The notes: a model not told the origin generated them from the sequence alone. A stretch of DNA of 64,000 nt from Acidiferrimicrobium sp. IK (GCF_025499425.1 NZ_JAIMCB010000001.1:248001-312000), one strand, 5' to 3'; numbered from the stretch's first letter, positions 40,052 to 49,299 are shown. Made by a program: numbers and translations.

Positions 40052-41262
40052 CGTCCGACAGCGACGGGCGCAGGCCGGCCGATGCGCACCCGCCACAACT
40101 TTGGGCCAGCCTCCTGGTAGTCCCAGGTGTAGCCGCCCGGGAACTGGGCGTCGAACTGGTAGCGCAATGGCACCGGGTCGTGGTCGTTGACCAGGATGAA
40201 ACCCCCGCCCGGCGCCAGCGCCTGGAAGGTCGTGAAGATCACGTCGTGGCGCCGCCCGTGAGGGAAGCGGCGCACGTCCAGTTCGGACTCGGTCCCGGCG
40301 GTGGCCGGATCGGCCGGCCGTCCGATCCGAACCCGCCACACCGTCGGGCCTTCCTCCAGCGCCTCCCAGGTGAACTCCCCGGCGTGCTCGGCCTCGAACT
40401 GGTAGCCCAGCGGCTTGGGGTCATGGTCGTTGACCAGCACGAACGCCGACCCAGGGGCGAGTGCGCCGTAAGTGGCGAAGATCTTCTCGTGGCGCTGCGC
40501 CGGTGCCATGGGCCGCACATCCAACTCGGCGTCACCAGAAGTGGCGGAAGGCTGGGGGGCGGACCTGAAGGCGACCGGCTCCACGGTCACGGAACGGGCC
40601 AGGCCGTGCAGCTTGGCGGTGACCCGGCCGGCCAGCTTCGGTTGCGGCGCGCGCAGCAGCGCCCACGCCCTGGCGGCCAACCCGCACGCCCGGTCACCCT
40701 GCCCTGCCTTGGCGAGAGCGGCGGCCGCCTCGAGCACCAGCGACGTAAGGCCGGTCACCACGTCGGTCGTCGCCGGGGCCTCGGGCGGGTCATCCCGGCG
40801 CGCCGCCTCGGTCAGGCGGTGCATCTGTTCGACCAGGCCGGCCAGATCTGCATCCGGGTCGGCCGCGACCAGCGGGAGGACTACGTCGTTCTCCTTCTGT
40901 ACGTGCGAGATGAACAGCGAGCTGATCGAAGCGGCCAGGTCGTCGGCCTCGTCGGCGGAGTCGGCGCTGGCCAACCGTTCGGCTGCGCCGGCTAGCCGCC
41001 TGTGCTCGTCGAGCAGGCTCAGGATCGGCTCGTCCAGCTCGGAGTGGGCTCGAGCGGCCTGGTAGATGCTTCGCTCCTCGGCTGTCGCGTGCGGCAGTAC
41101 CTCATCGGCCAGGTAGGCGATCAGCGCCGCTGCCGCCGGCTCCCAGCCCGTTCCGGCCTGCACCGCCTGGCGCACGGCACGGGAGCGGAGGTCGACGCCG
41201 TCGCTCAGACTCTGATGGTGGGCGAGCATCGCCTGTGACGCCTCTCTGTCGGTCATGGTCAT
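40048..41262 (-). CDS. Hemerythrin-like domain fused to two DUF2249 domains, head of suf operon
   Basis: 404 residues; AAGGAG lies nine bases before the ATG. Residues about 10-135 are a four-helix HHE domain with all expected di-iron ligands: AHHQSL, HATAEE, DEHRRL and HVQKEND. Residues about 150-235 are a helical linker. Two tandem DUF2249 domains follow (about 245-315 and 325-400), each starting ELDVR and containing ALAPG, VNDHDP and a closing [11 protein letters not shown] proteins handle oxygen, NO or di-iron repair (as YtfE/RIC); DUF2249 is often beside nitrate/NO genes. Its place as first gene of the suf operon suggests an iron or NO-damage sensor/donor for cluster assembly; this is inference. 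Confidence 0.93.
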   Translation of the reverse strand: MTMTDREASQAMLAHHQSLSDGVDLRSRAVRQAVQAGTGWEPAAAALIAYLADEVLPHATAEERSIYQAARAHSELDEPILSLLDEHRRLAGAAERLASADSADEADDLAASISSLFISHVQKENDVVLPLVAADPDADLAGLVEQMHRLTEAARRDDPPEAPATTDVVTGLTSLVLEAAAALAKAGQGDRACGLAARAWALLRAPQPKLAGRVTAKLHGLARSVTVEPVAFRSAPQPSATSGDAELDVRPMAPAQRHEKIFATYGALAPGSAFVLVNDHDPKPLGYQFEAEHAGEFTWEALEEGPTVWRVRIGRPADPATAGTESELDVRRFPHGRRHDVIFTTFQALAPGGGFILVNDHDPVPLRYQFDAQFPGGYTWDYQEAGPKLWRVRIGRPAPVAVGR

Positions 41263-41311
41263 CGCCGCGTGCTCCTTGCTGATCTCATTGGGACCTTCCC
41301 TCGGCGCACTC

Positions 41312-41333
41312 TATCTCTAGTCACCGCTAGATA
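41312..41333. promoter_or_regulatory. Imperfect inverted repeat upstream of the suf operon
   Basis: TATCTCTAG (41312-41320), a six-base spacer and CTAGATA (41327-41333); the inner TCTAG/CTAGA arms are perfect. It lies 50 bases upstream of the hemerythrin gene start, in AT-richer DNA than the surroundings, where a promoter is expected. It could be the operator of an Rrf2- or SufR-type regulator encoded elsewhere; no such regulator is in the window. Confidence 0.45.
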
Positions 41334-41420
41334 AACAGGGCTTTTGGCGGTGCTGCTGGATAGGCATCCCCGAGGACGGCTACCGGAGCTTCTCGGCTTG
41401 GGCTGGCACGATCGCCACAG

Positions 41421-41650
41421 ACGCTCATCTTCGGCGGGATGGGACTGTTGGCCGGGCGGCGTCTGCTAGTCGCCAGGGAGCGGGCCACCACCAGCCCGGT
41501 CGACTGGATCGCGCTCATCCTGCTCGCCATCGTCATCGTCTTGGGGATCGCTGAGGCGATGGGGGTCGGTCTCTTGGGGAACCATTACGACTACCGTCAA
41601 AGCGTGTCCATCCGGTTCCGCGGTCTGTTCGCCGGCAACCCTGATGTCAA
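41421..41650 (+). pseudogene. Remnant of respiratory nitrate reductase gamma subunit (narI)
   Basis: An open stretch reads IFGGMGLLAGRRLLVARERA, then a membrane helix (DWIALILLAIVIVLGIAEA), then YDYRQSVSIRFRGLFAGNPDV. This order - RR basic stretch, D plus helix, then a (Y/N)YR-x-(S/T)V-S-x-WFR-(G/S)LF-x-x-PD segment - matches the middle of NarI. The heme-binding N-terminal helices and the C-terminal His region are missing, and a stop lies in frame at 41361. I read it as a decayed fragment. No narGHJ remains. It lies just before a TDT transporter and near the DUF2249 gene. Confidence 0.6.
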
Positions 41651-41766
41651 GGTCATAGTCACGCCCCGTGGTTGTTCCAGGTGCATGCTGTCGCGGCCTG
41701 GGCCAACCGGGGACCAGCGGTCGTCGGTGGCGCAAAATCGGCGTCCCCTGCTAGAGAGCCGATGGC

Positions 41767-42846
41767 TTGAGTGACGCTCCGACCGGGCTGTGGAAGCGCA
41801 ACCTGGCCACCTTGGACCCGGGCTACTTCGCCTTGGTCATGGCGACGGGCATTGTGTCGCTCGGGACCGCCCTCGCCGGCCATCGCCTGATCTCGCAGGT
41901 CATTTTCGGTTTTGCCGTAGCCGGCTACGTGCTGCTCGCGGTCGCCTACCTGGCCAGGTTGGTCTGGTATCGGTCGTGGGTGACCAAGAGCTTGCGCGAC
42001 CCGACCACCGCAATGGCCTACTTCACGGTGGTGGCCGGCACCGACGTGCTCGCAGCCCGCACCGCGGTGGCCGGCCACGACACCGTCGTGCTCGCCTTGG
42101 CCGCCGCCGCGGCCTTATTGTGGCTGGCCCTCACCTACGGGCTTCCGTGGTCGATCGTGGCTGCAGCCCGCCGTCCAGTGTTGGGGGAGATCAACGGCAC
42201 TTGGCTGGTCTGGGTGGTCGCCACCCAATCCTTGTCCATCGCGGCGGCCGCCGCCGCCCCTGCCCTGCCTGGGGGATGGTCAGTCGAGATCGTCCCTGCG
42301 GTCGCGGCCAGCCTGTGGGCGGTCGGGGTGATGCTCTATTTGATCCTCATCGTCATCATCTTCCTGCGCCTGCTGGTGATCGAGGTCACCCCCGCAGAGA
42401 TGGGACCGGCCTACTGGATCGCCATGGGCGCCGCGGCCATCAGCGTCCGTGCCGCAGCCGGTGTCCTGGCCCTCACCGGGGGGACGCACCCCTCGGTCGT
42501 GGTCAGCGCCCTGCGCCCGTTGCTCATCGGCCTGTCGTTCGTGCTGTGGGCGTGGGGGACCTGGTGGATCCCGCTGCTGATCCTGCTCGGCATCTGGCGC
42601 TACCTGGTGCGGGGCTACCCGAGGACCTACGAGCCGAGGCTTTGGAACGTGGTGTTCCCTCTGGGCATGTACAGCGTCGCGTCGCTGAGCCTGGGCCGGG
42701 CCGCCCACTTCAGTTTCATGGTCACCGTCGCCACCGCCTGGGTGTGGGTAGGCGTCGCCGCCTGGGTGACGGTGCTCTCCCTCACGGTTTATGCCGGTCT
42801 GCGGGCCGTCCGGCCGGGACCGACCCCACCCCCTCCGCCCGGCTGA
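41767..42846 (+). CDS. TDT-family transporter (tellurite resistance/C4-dicarboxylate/sulfite exporter type)
   Basis: 359 residues with ten hydrophobic segments, the TDT (TehA/Mae1/SSU1) pattern. The N-terminus LATLDPGYFALVMATGIVSLG is diagnostic, with the GTWLVWVVATQS and MGAAAISVRAA helices also typical. TTG is the only start that fits. The substrate could be an organic anion, chloride, sulfite or similar; TehA-type proteins are channels. The next gene block (kdp) follows after 114 bases. Its 5' side touches the narI remnant, so it may be what is left of a nitrate-respiration or anion locus. Confidence 0.85.
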   Translation: MSDAPTGLWKRNLATLDPGYFALVMATGIVSLGTALAGHRLISQVIFGFAVAGYVLLAVAYLARLVWYRSWVTKSLRDPTTAMAYFTVVAGTDVLAARTAVAGHDTVVLALAAAAALLWLALTYGLPWSIVAAARRPVLGEINGTWLVWVVATQSLSIAAAAAAPALPGGWSVEIVPAVAASLWAVGVMLYLILIVIIFLRLLVIEVTPAEMGPAYWIAMGAAAISVRAAAGVLALTGGTHPSVVVSALRPLLIGLSFVLWAWGTWWIPLLILLGIWRYLVRGYPRTYEPRLWNVVFPLGMYSVASLSLGRAAHFSFMVTVATAWVWVGVAAWVTVLSLTVYAGLRAVRPGPTPPPPPG

Positions 42847-42960
42847 AAGCCTCGACCTCCGGCGCCGCGTGATCAGGTGACGGGCTCATACACCGTCTGT
42901 TCACCGGGTCGCGGCCGATCTCCACCGCGCCGTTACCGCGAGCGGGGCGACGCTGTCTCC

Positions 42961-43044
42961 ATGGCAGACTTCCTTGTGGTAGTTGGAATCGCCGCTTTCG
43001 TCGCGGCGATGTTGGCGCTGATCTGGGGGTTGGAGCGGGTATGA
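42961..43044 (+). CDS. 27-residue membrane peptide at the head of the kdp operon
   Basis: ATG to TGA of 28 codons; the stop overlaps the kdpF start (GTATGA). It is one hydrophobic helix (LVVVGIAAFVAAMLALIWGL) with an ADF N-terminus and an ERV end. Short hydrophobic ORFs of this shape are seen upstream of kdpF in actinobacterial kdp operons. The tight overlap and the single-helix pattern support a real gene. A small accessory subunit of the Kdp pump is likely but unproven. Confidence 0.65.
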   Translation: MADFLVVVGIAAFVAAMLALIWGLERV

Positions 43045-43130
43045 CCGTGGCGGACGGGTTGCTCCTCGCTCTGTCGGCCGGGGTGTTCCTCTACCTCGGC
43101 TACGCGCTGTTCAAGGCGGAGCGGTTCTGA
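43041..43130 (+). CDS. kdpF: K+-transporting ATPase small subunit KdpF
   Basis: 29 residues: a single helix ending in the KdpF signature YLGYALFKAERF. It overlaps the preceding peptide by four bases and its stop overlaps the kdpA start by one (TGATG). KdpF stabilises the KdpABC complex in the membrane. Confidence 0.9.
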   Translation: MTVADGLLLALSAGVFLYLGYALFKAERF

Positions 43131-44821
43131 TGGGGTTCGGGTGGACCATCGTCTCCATGGTCGTCGTATTGGTGATCGCCTGGCGGTTCCTCGGTGCCTA
43201 CATGGTGGCGGTGTACGAGAACCGCACCCGCTGGTTGGCCGTCCTCGAACGCCCGATCTACCGGGTCATCGGAGTCGACGCGGACGCGGAGCAGTCGTGG
43301 CAGCGCTACGGCGCCTCCGTCATAGTCTTCTCCGGCGTCGTCTTGGTGATCGGCTACGTACTTCTCCGGCTGCAAGGCCACCTCCCGTTGAATCCCCAAC
43401 ATCAGTCCGGGGTGACCCCGGCGCTGGCGTGGAACACGATCGTCTCGTTCGTGACCAACACCAACTGGCAGAACTACTCGGGGGAGTCGACCATGTCGTA
43501 CCTCTCGCAGATGGGGACGCTGGCGCTGCAAAACTTCCTCAGCGCCTCGGTCGGTGTCGCCGTGGCCGTGGCCCTCATCCGCGGGTTCGCGCGCAAAGGG
43601 TCGAGGACCATCGGAAACTTTTGGGTGGACCTCGTCCGCGGCACCCTCTACATCCTGCTCCCGATCGCGTTTCTGTCAGCGGTTGTGTTCATGGCCCAGG
43701 GGGCCATTCAGACCCTTTCCGGGCCGGTGCATGTCAGCGACGCCCTCAACGGCGTCCGGCAGGCCATCCCCCGGGGGCCGGTCGCCTCCCAAGAAGCCAT
43801 CAAGCAATTGGGCACCAACGGAGGAGGATTCTTCAACGCCAACGGTGCGAGCCCCTTCGAGAATCCGACCGGCCTCACGAACTTCTTGTCGCTGGCGCTG
43901 ATCTTGAGCATTCCGGTCGGCCTCACCTACACCTTCGGGAAGATGGTCGGCCAGCTCCGCCAGGGCGTAGCCGTCCTGGCGGTCATGGCCGTACTGTTCG
44001 GCGGTTGGCTGGCCATCGGTGCCACCGCCGAGCACCAGCCCAACCCTGCCGTGGCGGCCGCCGGGCTGGACCGGCAGCCGGGGGGCAACATGGTGGGCAA
44101 GGAGGTCCGCTTCGGAGACACCTCCTCGGCCTTCTACAACATCACCTCCACGCAGACCTCAACCGGCAGCGTCGACTCGGCCAACGACTCGTACAACCCG
44201 ATGGGCGGGTTCGCCACGATGACGGGGATGATGCTCGGCGAGGTCAGCCCTGGCGGGGTCGGCACCGGGCTGTACTCGATCCTGCTGTTCGCCATCATCA
44301 CGGTCTTCATCGGCGGGTTGATGGTCGGTCGCACTCCGGAGTACCTGGGCAAGAAGATCCAGGCCCGGGAGGTGAAGCTGGCGGCGCTCGGGGTGCTGGT
44401 CATGCCGATAGTCGTGCTGGCGTTGACCGCGGTCGCGGTGTCGGTTCACGCCGGGCGGGCTGGGCCGCTCAACGCCGGACCGCACGGCTTTTCGGAGATC
44501 CTCTACTCGTACACATCGGTCACCAACAACAACGGCTCTGCCTTCGCCGGCCTCACCTCGAACACACCCTTCTACAACATCACCGAGACGGTCGGGCTGC
44601 TCCTCGGGCGTTTCGCCATCATCGTCCCCGTCCTGGCGTTGGCCGGAAGCCTGGCCGTCAAAGACGTCGTCCCTGCCTCGCTCGGGACATTCCGCACCGA
44701 CAAGCCGATCTTCATCGGTCTGCTCCTCGGAGTGACGCTCATCGTCGGGGCCTTGACGTTCTTCCCGGCGGTGTCGCTCGGACCGATCGTCGAGCAGCTC
44801 TCCTACGGAAGGTTCTTCTGA
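43130..44821 (+). CDS. kdpA: K+-transporting ATPase subunit A
   Basis: 563 residues, channel-like subunit with about ten membrane helices. Selectivity-filter-like loops are intact: TNTNWQNYSGESTMSYLSQM, LGTNGGGFFNANGASPFENP and VTNNNGSAFAGLTSNTPFYN. It takes up K+ with high affinity and hands it to KdpB through an intersubunit tunnel. Confidence 0.98.
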   Translation: MGFGWTIVSMVVVLVIAWRFLGAYMVAVYENRTRWLAVLERPIYRVIGVDADAEQSWQRYGASVIVFSGVVLVIGYVLLRLQGHLPLNPQHQSGVTPALAWNTIVSFVTNTNWQNYSGESTMSYLSQMGTLALQNFLSASVGVAVAVALIRGFARKGSRTIGNFWVDLVRGTLYILLPIAFLSAVVFMAQGAIQTLSGPVHVSDALNGVRQAIPRGPVASQEAIKQLGTNGGGFFNANGASPFENPTGLTNFLSLALILSIPVGLTYTFGKMVGQLRQGVAVLAVMAVLFGGWLAIGATAEHQPNPAVAAAGLDRQPGGNMVGKEVRFGDTSSAFYNITSTQTSTGSVDSANDSYNPMGGFATMTGMMLGEVSPGGVGTGLYSILLFAIITVFIGGLMVGRTPEYLGKKIQAREVKLAALGVLVMPIVVLALTAVAVSVHAGRAGPLNAGPHGFSEILYSYTSVTNNNGSAFAGLTSNTPFYNITETVGLLLGRFAIIVPVLALAGSLAVKDVVPASLGTFRTDKPIFIGLLLGVTLIVGALTFFPAVSLGPIVEQLSYGRFF

Positions 44822-44889
44822 TGCCGACCGCCGGGGCCGGCTGCTGTTGCGCCGTCTGTCGAAAGGAACTGTTGCATGGTCGACGTTGA
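44821..44889 (+). CDS. Possible 22-residue Cys-rich peptide between kdpA and kdpB
   Basis: The ATG overlaps the kdpA stop by one base and the frame runs 23 codons, overlapping the kdpB start by 14 bases. The product would contain CCCAVC. It includes the kdpB ribosome-binding site (AAAGGAA), so translation of it could influence kdpB expression. It may simply be a chance frame. Confidence 0.25.
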   Translation: MPTAGAGCCCAVCRKELLHGRR

Positions 44890-46963
44890 GAGCCGAGAAG
44901 CCCGAGGGCCCGGCGGGATGACGCCACCCTCTGAGGCTGCTGGCGGCGTGAGCCGGCGCCGCGGGCTGTTCGACCGAGAGATTCTCTCCCAAGCGGCCGT
45001 CGAGGGGATGAAGAAGTTCCACCCCCGTGTGCAAGTCAAGAACCCGGTGATGTTCGTCGTTCTGATCGGCACGGTGGTGACCCTCGTCGAGTCGATCGTT
45101 CATCCCAGCCTGTTCGCCTGGCTGATAACCGTGTGGCTGGCCCTGACGGTGTACTTCGCCAACTTCGCGGAAGCCGTCGCCGAAGGGCGCGGGAAGGCTC
45201 AGGCCGACACGTTGCGGCGACTGCGGGTCGAGACCGAGGCGCGACGGCTCGGTGAGGACGGGAGCGAGGAACGGGTCGCGGCCGCTGACCTCGGCAAGGG
45301 CGACCGGGTGGTGTGCGAGGCCGGCGACGTGATCCCCTCCGATGGCGAGATCACCGAAGGGGTGGCGTCGGTCGACGAGTCGGCGATCACTGGAGAGTCC
45401 GCGCCGGTGATCCGCGAATCCGGCGGGGACCGCTCGGCGGTGACCGGCGGCACCAAGGTGCTGTCGGACCGGATCGTGATCCGGATCACCGCCGAACGCG
45501 GTCACACGTTCATGGACAGGATGATCAACCTGGTCGAGGGCGCTCAGCGCCAGAAGACCCCCAACGAGATCGCTCTCACCATCTTGCTGGCCGCGCTGAC
45601 CATCATTTTCGTGCCCGTGGTGGTAGCGCTCCAGCCCTTCGCGCGCTTCGCCGGCGCCACCGTCTCGGTGGTGGTCCTGGTGGCCCTCCTCGTGTGCCTC
45701 ATCCCGACGACCATCGGAGCGCTGCTCTCCGCGATCGGCATCGCCGGCATGGACCGCCTGGTGCAGCGCAACGTCCTCGCCATGAGCGGTCGAGCGGTCG
45801 AGGCTGCCGGCGACGTGCAGACGCTCCTCTTGGACAAGACCGGCACCATAACGCTCGGCAATCGCATGGCCTCGGCGTTCCACGCCGTCGGCGGCCACAG
45901 CGAAGAGGAGCTGGCCGCGGCTGCCCAGCTGGCCTCGCTGGCCGACGAGACCCCGGAGGGCCGCTCCATCGTCGTTCTCGCCAAGCAGCGGTTCAACATC
46001 CGCGAACGGGAGCTGAGCGCAGATCATCTCTTCGTGCCCTTCAGCGCCCAGACCCGGATGTCCGGCCTCGACGTCGACGGGCGCCGGCTCCGCAAGGGTG
46101 CCGCCCAAGCCGTCAGCCGCTGGGTGACTGAACGCGGCGGCAGCCCCTCCGCCGAGCTCGACAGCATCGTCGAGCGGGTGGCGCGCTCGGGTGCCACGCC
46201 GTTGGCCGTCGCCGACGGCCAAGACCTCCTCGGGGTCGTCGAACTGAAGGACGTCGTCAAGCAGGGCATTCAGGAGCGCTTCGCTCAGATGCGGGCCATC
46301 GGCATCCGCACGGTCATGATCACCGGTGACAACCCCCTCACCGCGGCCGCCATAGCCCAAGAGGCTGGCGTCGACGACTACCTGGCCGAAGCGACTCCGG
46401 AAGCCAAGATGAACCTCATCAAAGCGGAGCAGGAGGGGGGCAAGCTCGTCGCGATGACCGGCGACGGCACCAACGACGCGCCGGCCCTCGCCCAAGCCGA
46501 CGTCGGTGTCGCAATGAACACTGGGACGACCGCCGCGAAAGAAGCCGGGAACATGGTCGACCTCGACTCGAACCCCACCAAACTCATCGACGTAGTCGAG
46601 ATCGGCAAGCAGCTCCTCATCACCCGCGGAGCCCTCACCACCTTCTCAATCGCGAACGACGTCGCCAAGTACTTCGCCATCATCCCGGCGCTGTTCGTGG
46701 TGACCTATCCGCAACTCCACGCGCTCAACGTCATGCGCCTGCACAGCCCCGAGACCGCCGTGCTGTCGGCGGTCATCTTCAACGCTCTGGTCATCGTCGC
46801 GCTCATCCCGCTGGCTTTGAGAGGGGTGCGGTTCCGGCCCTCCGGTGCCGCCGCCATCCTCCGACGCAACGTATTCATCTACGGGGTCGGCGGTGTCATC
46901 GTCCCGTTCATCTTCATAAAGCTCATCGACTTGGTGCTTGCCGCCACCGGAGCCTTCCACTGA
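44876..46963 (+). CDS. kdpB: K+-transporting ATPase subunit B (P-type ATPase)
   Basis: 695 residues. The phosphorylation motif [13 protein letters not shown] places the acceptor Asp at 320; actuator [20 protein letters not shown] and hinge [22 protein letters not shown] are intact, as is the regulatory Ser motif region (GESAP). AAAGGAAC precedes the ATG. It energises K+ transport in the KdpFABC complex. Its stop overlaps the kdpC start by one base. Confidence 0.98.
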   Translation: MVDVESREARGPGGMTPPSEAAGGVSRRRGLFDREILSQAAVEGMKKFHPRVQVKNPVMFVVLIGTVVTLVESIVHPSLFAWLITVWLALTVYFANFAEAVAEGRGKAQADTLRRLRVETEARRLGEDGSEERVAAADLGKGDRVVCEAGDVIPSDGEITEGVASVDESAITGESAPVIRESGGDRSAVTGGTKVLSDRIVIRITAERGHTFMDRMINLVEGAQRQKTPNEIALTILLAALTIIFVPVVVALQPFARFAGATVSVVVLVALLVCLIPTTIGALLSAIGIAGMDRLVQRNVLAMSGRAVEAAGDVQTLLLDKTGTITLGNRMASAFHAVGGHSEEELAAAAQLASLADETPEGRSIVVLAKQRFNIRERELSADHLFVPFSAQTRMSGLDVDGRRLRKGAAQAVSRWVTERGGSPSAELDSIVERVARSGATPLAVADGQDLLGVVELKDVVKQGIQERFAQMRAIGIRTVMITGDNPLTAAAIAQEAGVDDYLAEATPEAKMNLIKAEQEGGKLVAMTGDGTNDAPALAQADVGVAMNTGTTAAKEAGNMVDLDSNPTKLIDVVEIGKQLLITRGALTTFSIANDVAKYFAIIPALFVVTYPQLHALNVMRLHSPETAVLSAVIFNALVIVALIPLALRGVRFRPSGAAAILRRNVFIYGVGGVIVPFIFIKLIDLVLAATGAFH

Positions 46964-47598
46964 TGCCTACCCATCTCCTCGTCAACCTCCGCCGTGGCGT
47001 CACGGTCACCGTCGTGTTCTTTGTGCTGCTCGGGCTGGCGTATCCCTTGGCTGAGACCGGCATCGGTCAGGCGCTCTTCTCGCACCAAGCCAACGGGTCG
47101 ATGTCCAAGAACGGGTCCACCCTCATCGGGCAGAACTGGTCCGACGCTGCGTGCCCGGGGCACCCGGCGGGCAGTTGCGTGTTCCAGGGACGGCCCGACG
47201 ATCTCGGCCCGTACGCTGCTGACCCCAAACTCGGGGCCGCGGGCGGTGACAACCCGCTCGTCGCCAACGGAGTCCGCGGCGGGTCGGGAGCCACGAACCT
47301 AGGCCCGCGCTCCAAGGTGCTGGTGGAAGACACCAAGAAGCTCATCGCCTATTGGAAAGCCCGGGGAGTGACACCGACCGCCGATCTGGTGACGACCTCG
47401 GGTAGCGGATACGACCCCGACATCACCCCAGCTGATGCCCTCGCGGAGGTCCCGATGGTCGCCAAGGCGACCGGCCTGGCACCTTCGGCGCTGCGTCAGC
47501 TGATAGCCAGGGAGACGCACGGCCCGCAGCTCGGTTTCCTCGGCAGCAGCTACCTCGACGTGCTGCAGCTCAACGAGGCACTCGCCCAGCTGCGATGA
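46963..47598 (+). CDS. kdpC: K+-transporting ATPase subunit C
   Basis: 211 residues with one N-terminal helix (VTVVFFVLLGLAYPLAETG) and an extracytoplasmic domain. The motifs LIGQNW, YFQGRPDD-like FQGRPDD, VTTSGSGYDPDI and ALRQLIARET are KdpC signatures. It overlaps the next gene by four bases (ATGA). Confidence 0.97.
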   Translation: MPTHLLVNLRRGVTVTVVFFVLLGLAYPLAETGIGQALFSHQANGSMSKNGSTLIGQNWSDAACPGHPAGSCVFQGRPDDLGPYAADPKLGAAGGDNPLVANGVRGGSGATNLGPRSKVLVEDTKKLIAYWKARGVTPTADLVTTSGSGYDPDITPADALAEVPMVAKATGLAPSALRQLIARETHGPQLGFLGSSYLDVLQLNEALAQLR

Positions 47599-49208
47599 GC
47601 AGCTTCGGTTTCGCCGGCGCCGTCACCCCTTGCGGAGGCCGCTCCTTCGCCCGACGGGTCGAGGATGCCATCCCTAGGGCCGGGGTCGTGGTTTCCGGGA
47701 CCGTCCGCGCCGTGGATACCGTGGCCTACGGCAGCGGACCGGCCTACTGCTGCACCCTCGACGACGGGACCGGCCAGCTCGAGCTGATCTTCCTCGGACG
47801 GACCTCCGTCGCCGGGCTGATCGTAGGCGCTCGTTGCACCGTGCAGGGCACCGCCCGGTTGGCGGGCGACCGGTTGGCGGTGTGGAACCCGCTGTACCGA
47901 CTCGACGCGCCCACCCCGCCCGCCGAGGCCAACCGAGGCCCCTCCGGCGCCGCCCCGGCCGCTGCCCCCAGCCCACCGCCGGCCCGGGGCGTCGAAACGT
48001 TGCGACAAGCGCCGCCGGAACCGCGTGCCAGCCCGAGCGCCGCCGAACCAGGCGAGGTGAGCGACGCGGTGGAGCCGGCCGGTCATTTCCGCATCTACCT
48101 GGGGGCCACCGCCGGGGTCGGCAAGACCGTCGCCATGCTCGACGAAGCCCTGCGGCGCCAGCAGAGAGGAGCAGATGTCGTCGTGGGGATCGTAGAAACC
48201 CACGGGCGACCCGTGACCCGAGCCAGGACCGCGGGCCTGGAGGTCGTGCCCCGACGACCGGTCCGCTATCGCGGGGCCATGCTCGAGGAGATGGACCTCG
48301 ACGCTGTCATCCGGCGTCACCCCCAAGTAGTGCTGGTCGATGAACTGGCCCATACCAACGTGCCCGGATCCGGGATCCACGAGAAGCGTTGGCAAGACGT
48401 GCTGCAGCTTCTCGAAGCGGGGATAGACGTGATCAGCACCGTCAACATCCAGCACCTCGAGAGCATCGCCGACGCCGTCGAACGCATCACCGGCACCGCC
48501 GTTCGCGAGCGAGTCCCGGACTGGGTGGTGCGACGCGCCGACCAGATCGAACTGGTGGACTCCTCCCCCGAGCAACTCCGGCGCCGGATGCTGCACGGCA
48601 ACATCTACCCCCCAGACAAGGTGCCACAAGCTCTCACCAATTTCTTCCGGGTAGAGAACCTGATCGCCTTGCGGGAGCTGGCCCTGCGCTTCCTCGCAGA
48701 CGAGACCGAAGAGGAGTTGCTGGAGTACCTGCGAGGGGCCGACACCGACGAGGTGTGGGACACGGCCGAACGGTTCGCGGCTGCGGTCACCACCGCCCCG
48801 GGCACAGATGCGATCATCCGCCGCGCGGCGCGCATGGCCGCGCGCAACAAGGCCGACCTCCAAGTCGTCCACGTCAGAAGCGGCGACACCCGGCGCCCGT
48901 CAGACGACGGGCGCCTCGAGTATCTCCGCCAGGTGGCGTCCGGCGTCGGCGCCGGCTGGCACGAGATCGACGGTGACGAGCCGGGACGGGCCATCATCGA
49001 TTTCGCCCGCCAACACCAGATCACCCAGATCGTCATCGGATCCACCCAGCGAAGCCGATGGCGGGAACTGATCGGAGGCGGCTCTGTGGTGAAGAGGATC
49101 TCCCGTCTCGCGGCCGAGGCGGGGGTGGACGTCCGCATCATCGCCCGACGCCGCGACCCTGCTGGGGTGCGCCCGGGCGAGACCGCCCAACAACGGGAGA
49201 CCCGATGA
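47595..49208 (+). CDS. kdpD: OB-fold domain fused to KdpD N-terminal sensor and USP domains (no kinase)
   Basis: 537 residues in three parts. Residues about 28-105 are an OB-fold-like domain (GVVVSGTVRAVD, CCTLDDGTGQLELIFLGR, VGARCTVQGTA), as seen in free-standing actinobacterial OB proteins. A Pro/Ala linker (105-160) follows. Residues 163-370 are the KdpD domain with Walker A GATAGVGKT (170-178), GIVETHGR and Walker B VVLVDELAHTNVPGS. Residues about 395-525 are a universal-stress-type domain (LQVVHVRSGD, QIVIGSTQRSRW). The membrane and kinase half is a separate gene 91 bases later. An OB-fold on KdpD is not something I know from described systems. Confidence 0.9.
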   Translation: MSSFGFAGAVTPCGGRSFARRVEDAIPRAGVVVSGTVRAVDTVAYGSGPAYCCTLDDGTGQLELIFLGRTSVAGLIVGARCTVQGTARLAGDRLAVWNPLYRLDAPTPPAEANRGPSGAAPAAAPSPPPARGVETLRQAPPEPRASPSAAEPGEVSDAVEPAGHFRIYLGATAGVGKTVAMLDEALRRQQRGADVVVGIVETHGRPVTRARTAGLEVVPRRPVRYRGAMLEEMDLDAVIRRHPQVVLVDELAHTNVPGSGIHEKRWQDVLQLLEAGIDVISTVNIQHLESIADAVERITGTAVRERVPDWVVRRADQIELVDSSPEQLRRRMLHGNIYPPDKVPQALTNFFRVENLIALRELALRFLADETEEELLEYLRGADTDEVWDTAERFAAAVTTAPGTDAIIRRAARMAARNKADLQVVHVRSGDTRRPSDDGRLEYLRQVASGVGAGWHEIDGDEPGRAIIDFARQHQITQIVIGSTQRSRWRELIGGGSVVKRISRLAAEAGVDVRIIARRRDPAGVRPGETAQQRETR

Positions 49209-49299
49209 GCGCCGCTCGTGCCGCGATCCGCGGCCGGTAGCCCGCCTGCGACTCGCGATTGGCTTGCGCCGCCGCGATAATGGACACGGAGGAAGAGCA

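Noticed and set aside
42847..42960. Riboswitch or K+/c-di-AMP RNA element before kdp
   Set aside because: Only 114 bases with no conserved ydaO-like core that I can recognise and no clear hairpin set.
44159..46495. A 778-codon open frame on the minus strand opposite kdpA/kdpB
   Set aside because: Product is low-complexity Gly/Arg/Asp/His with no domain, and the plus strand encodes full kdpA and kdpB. It is a G+C-driven shadow frame.
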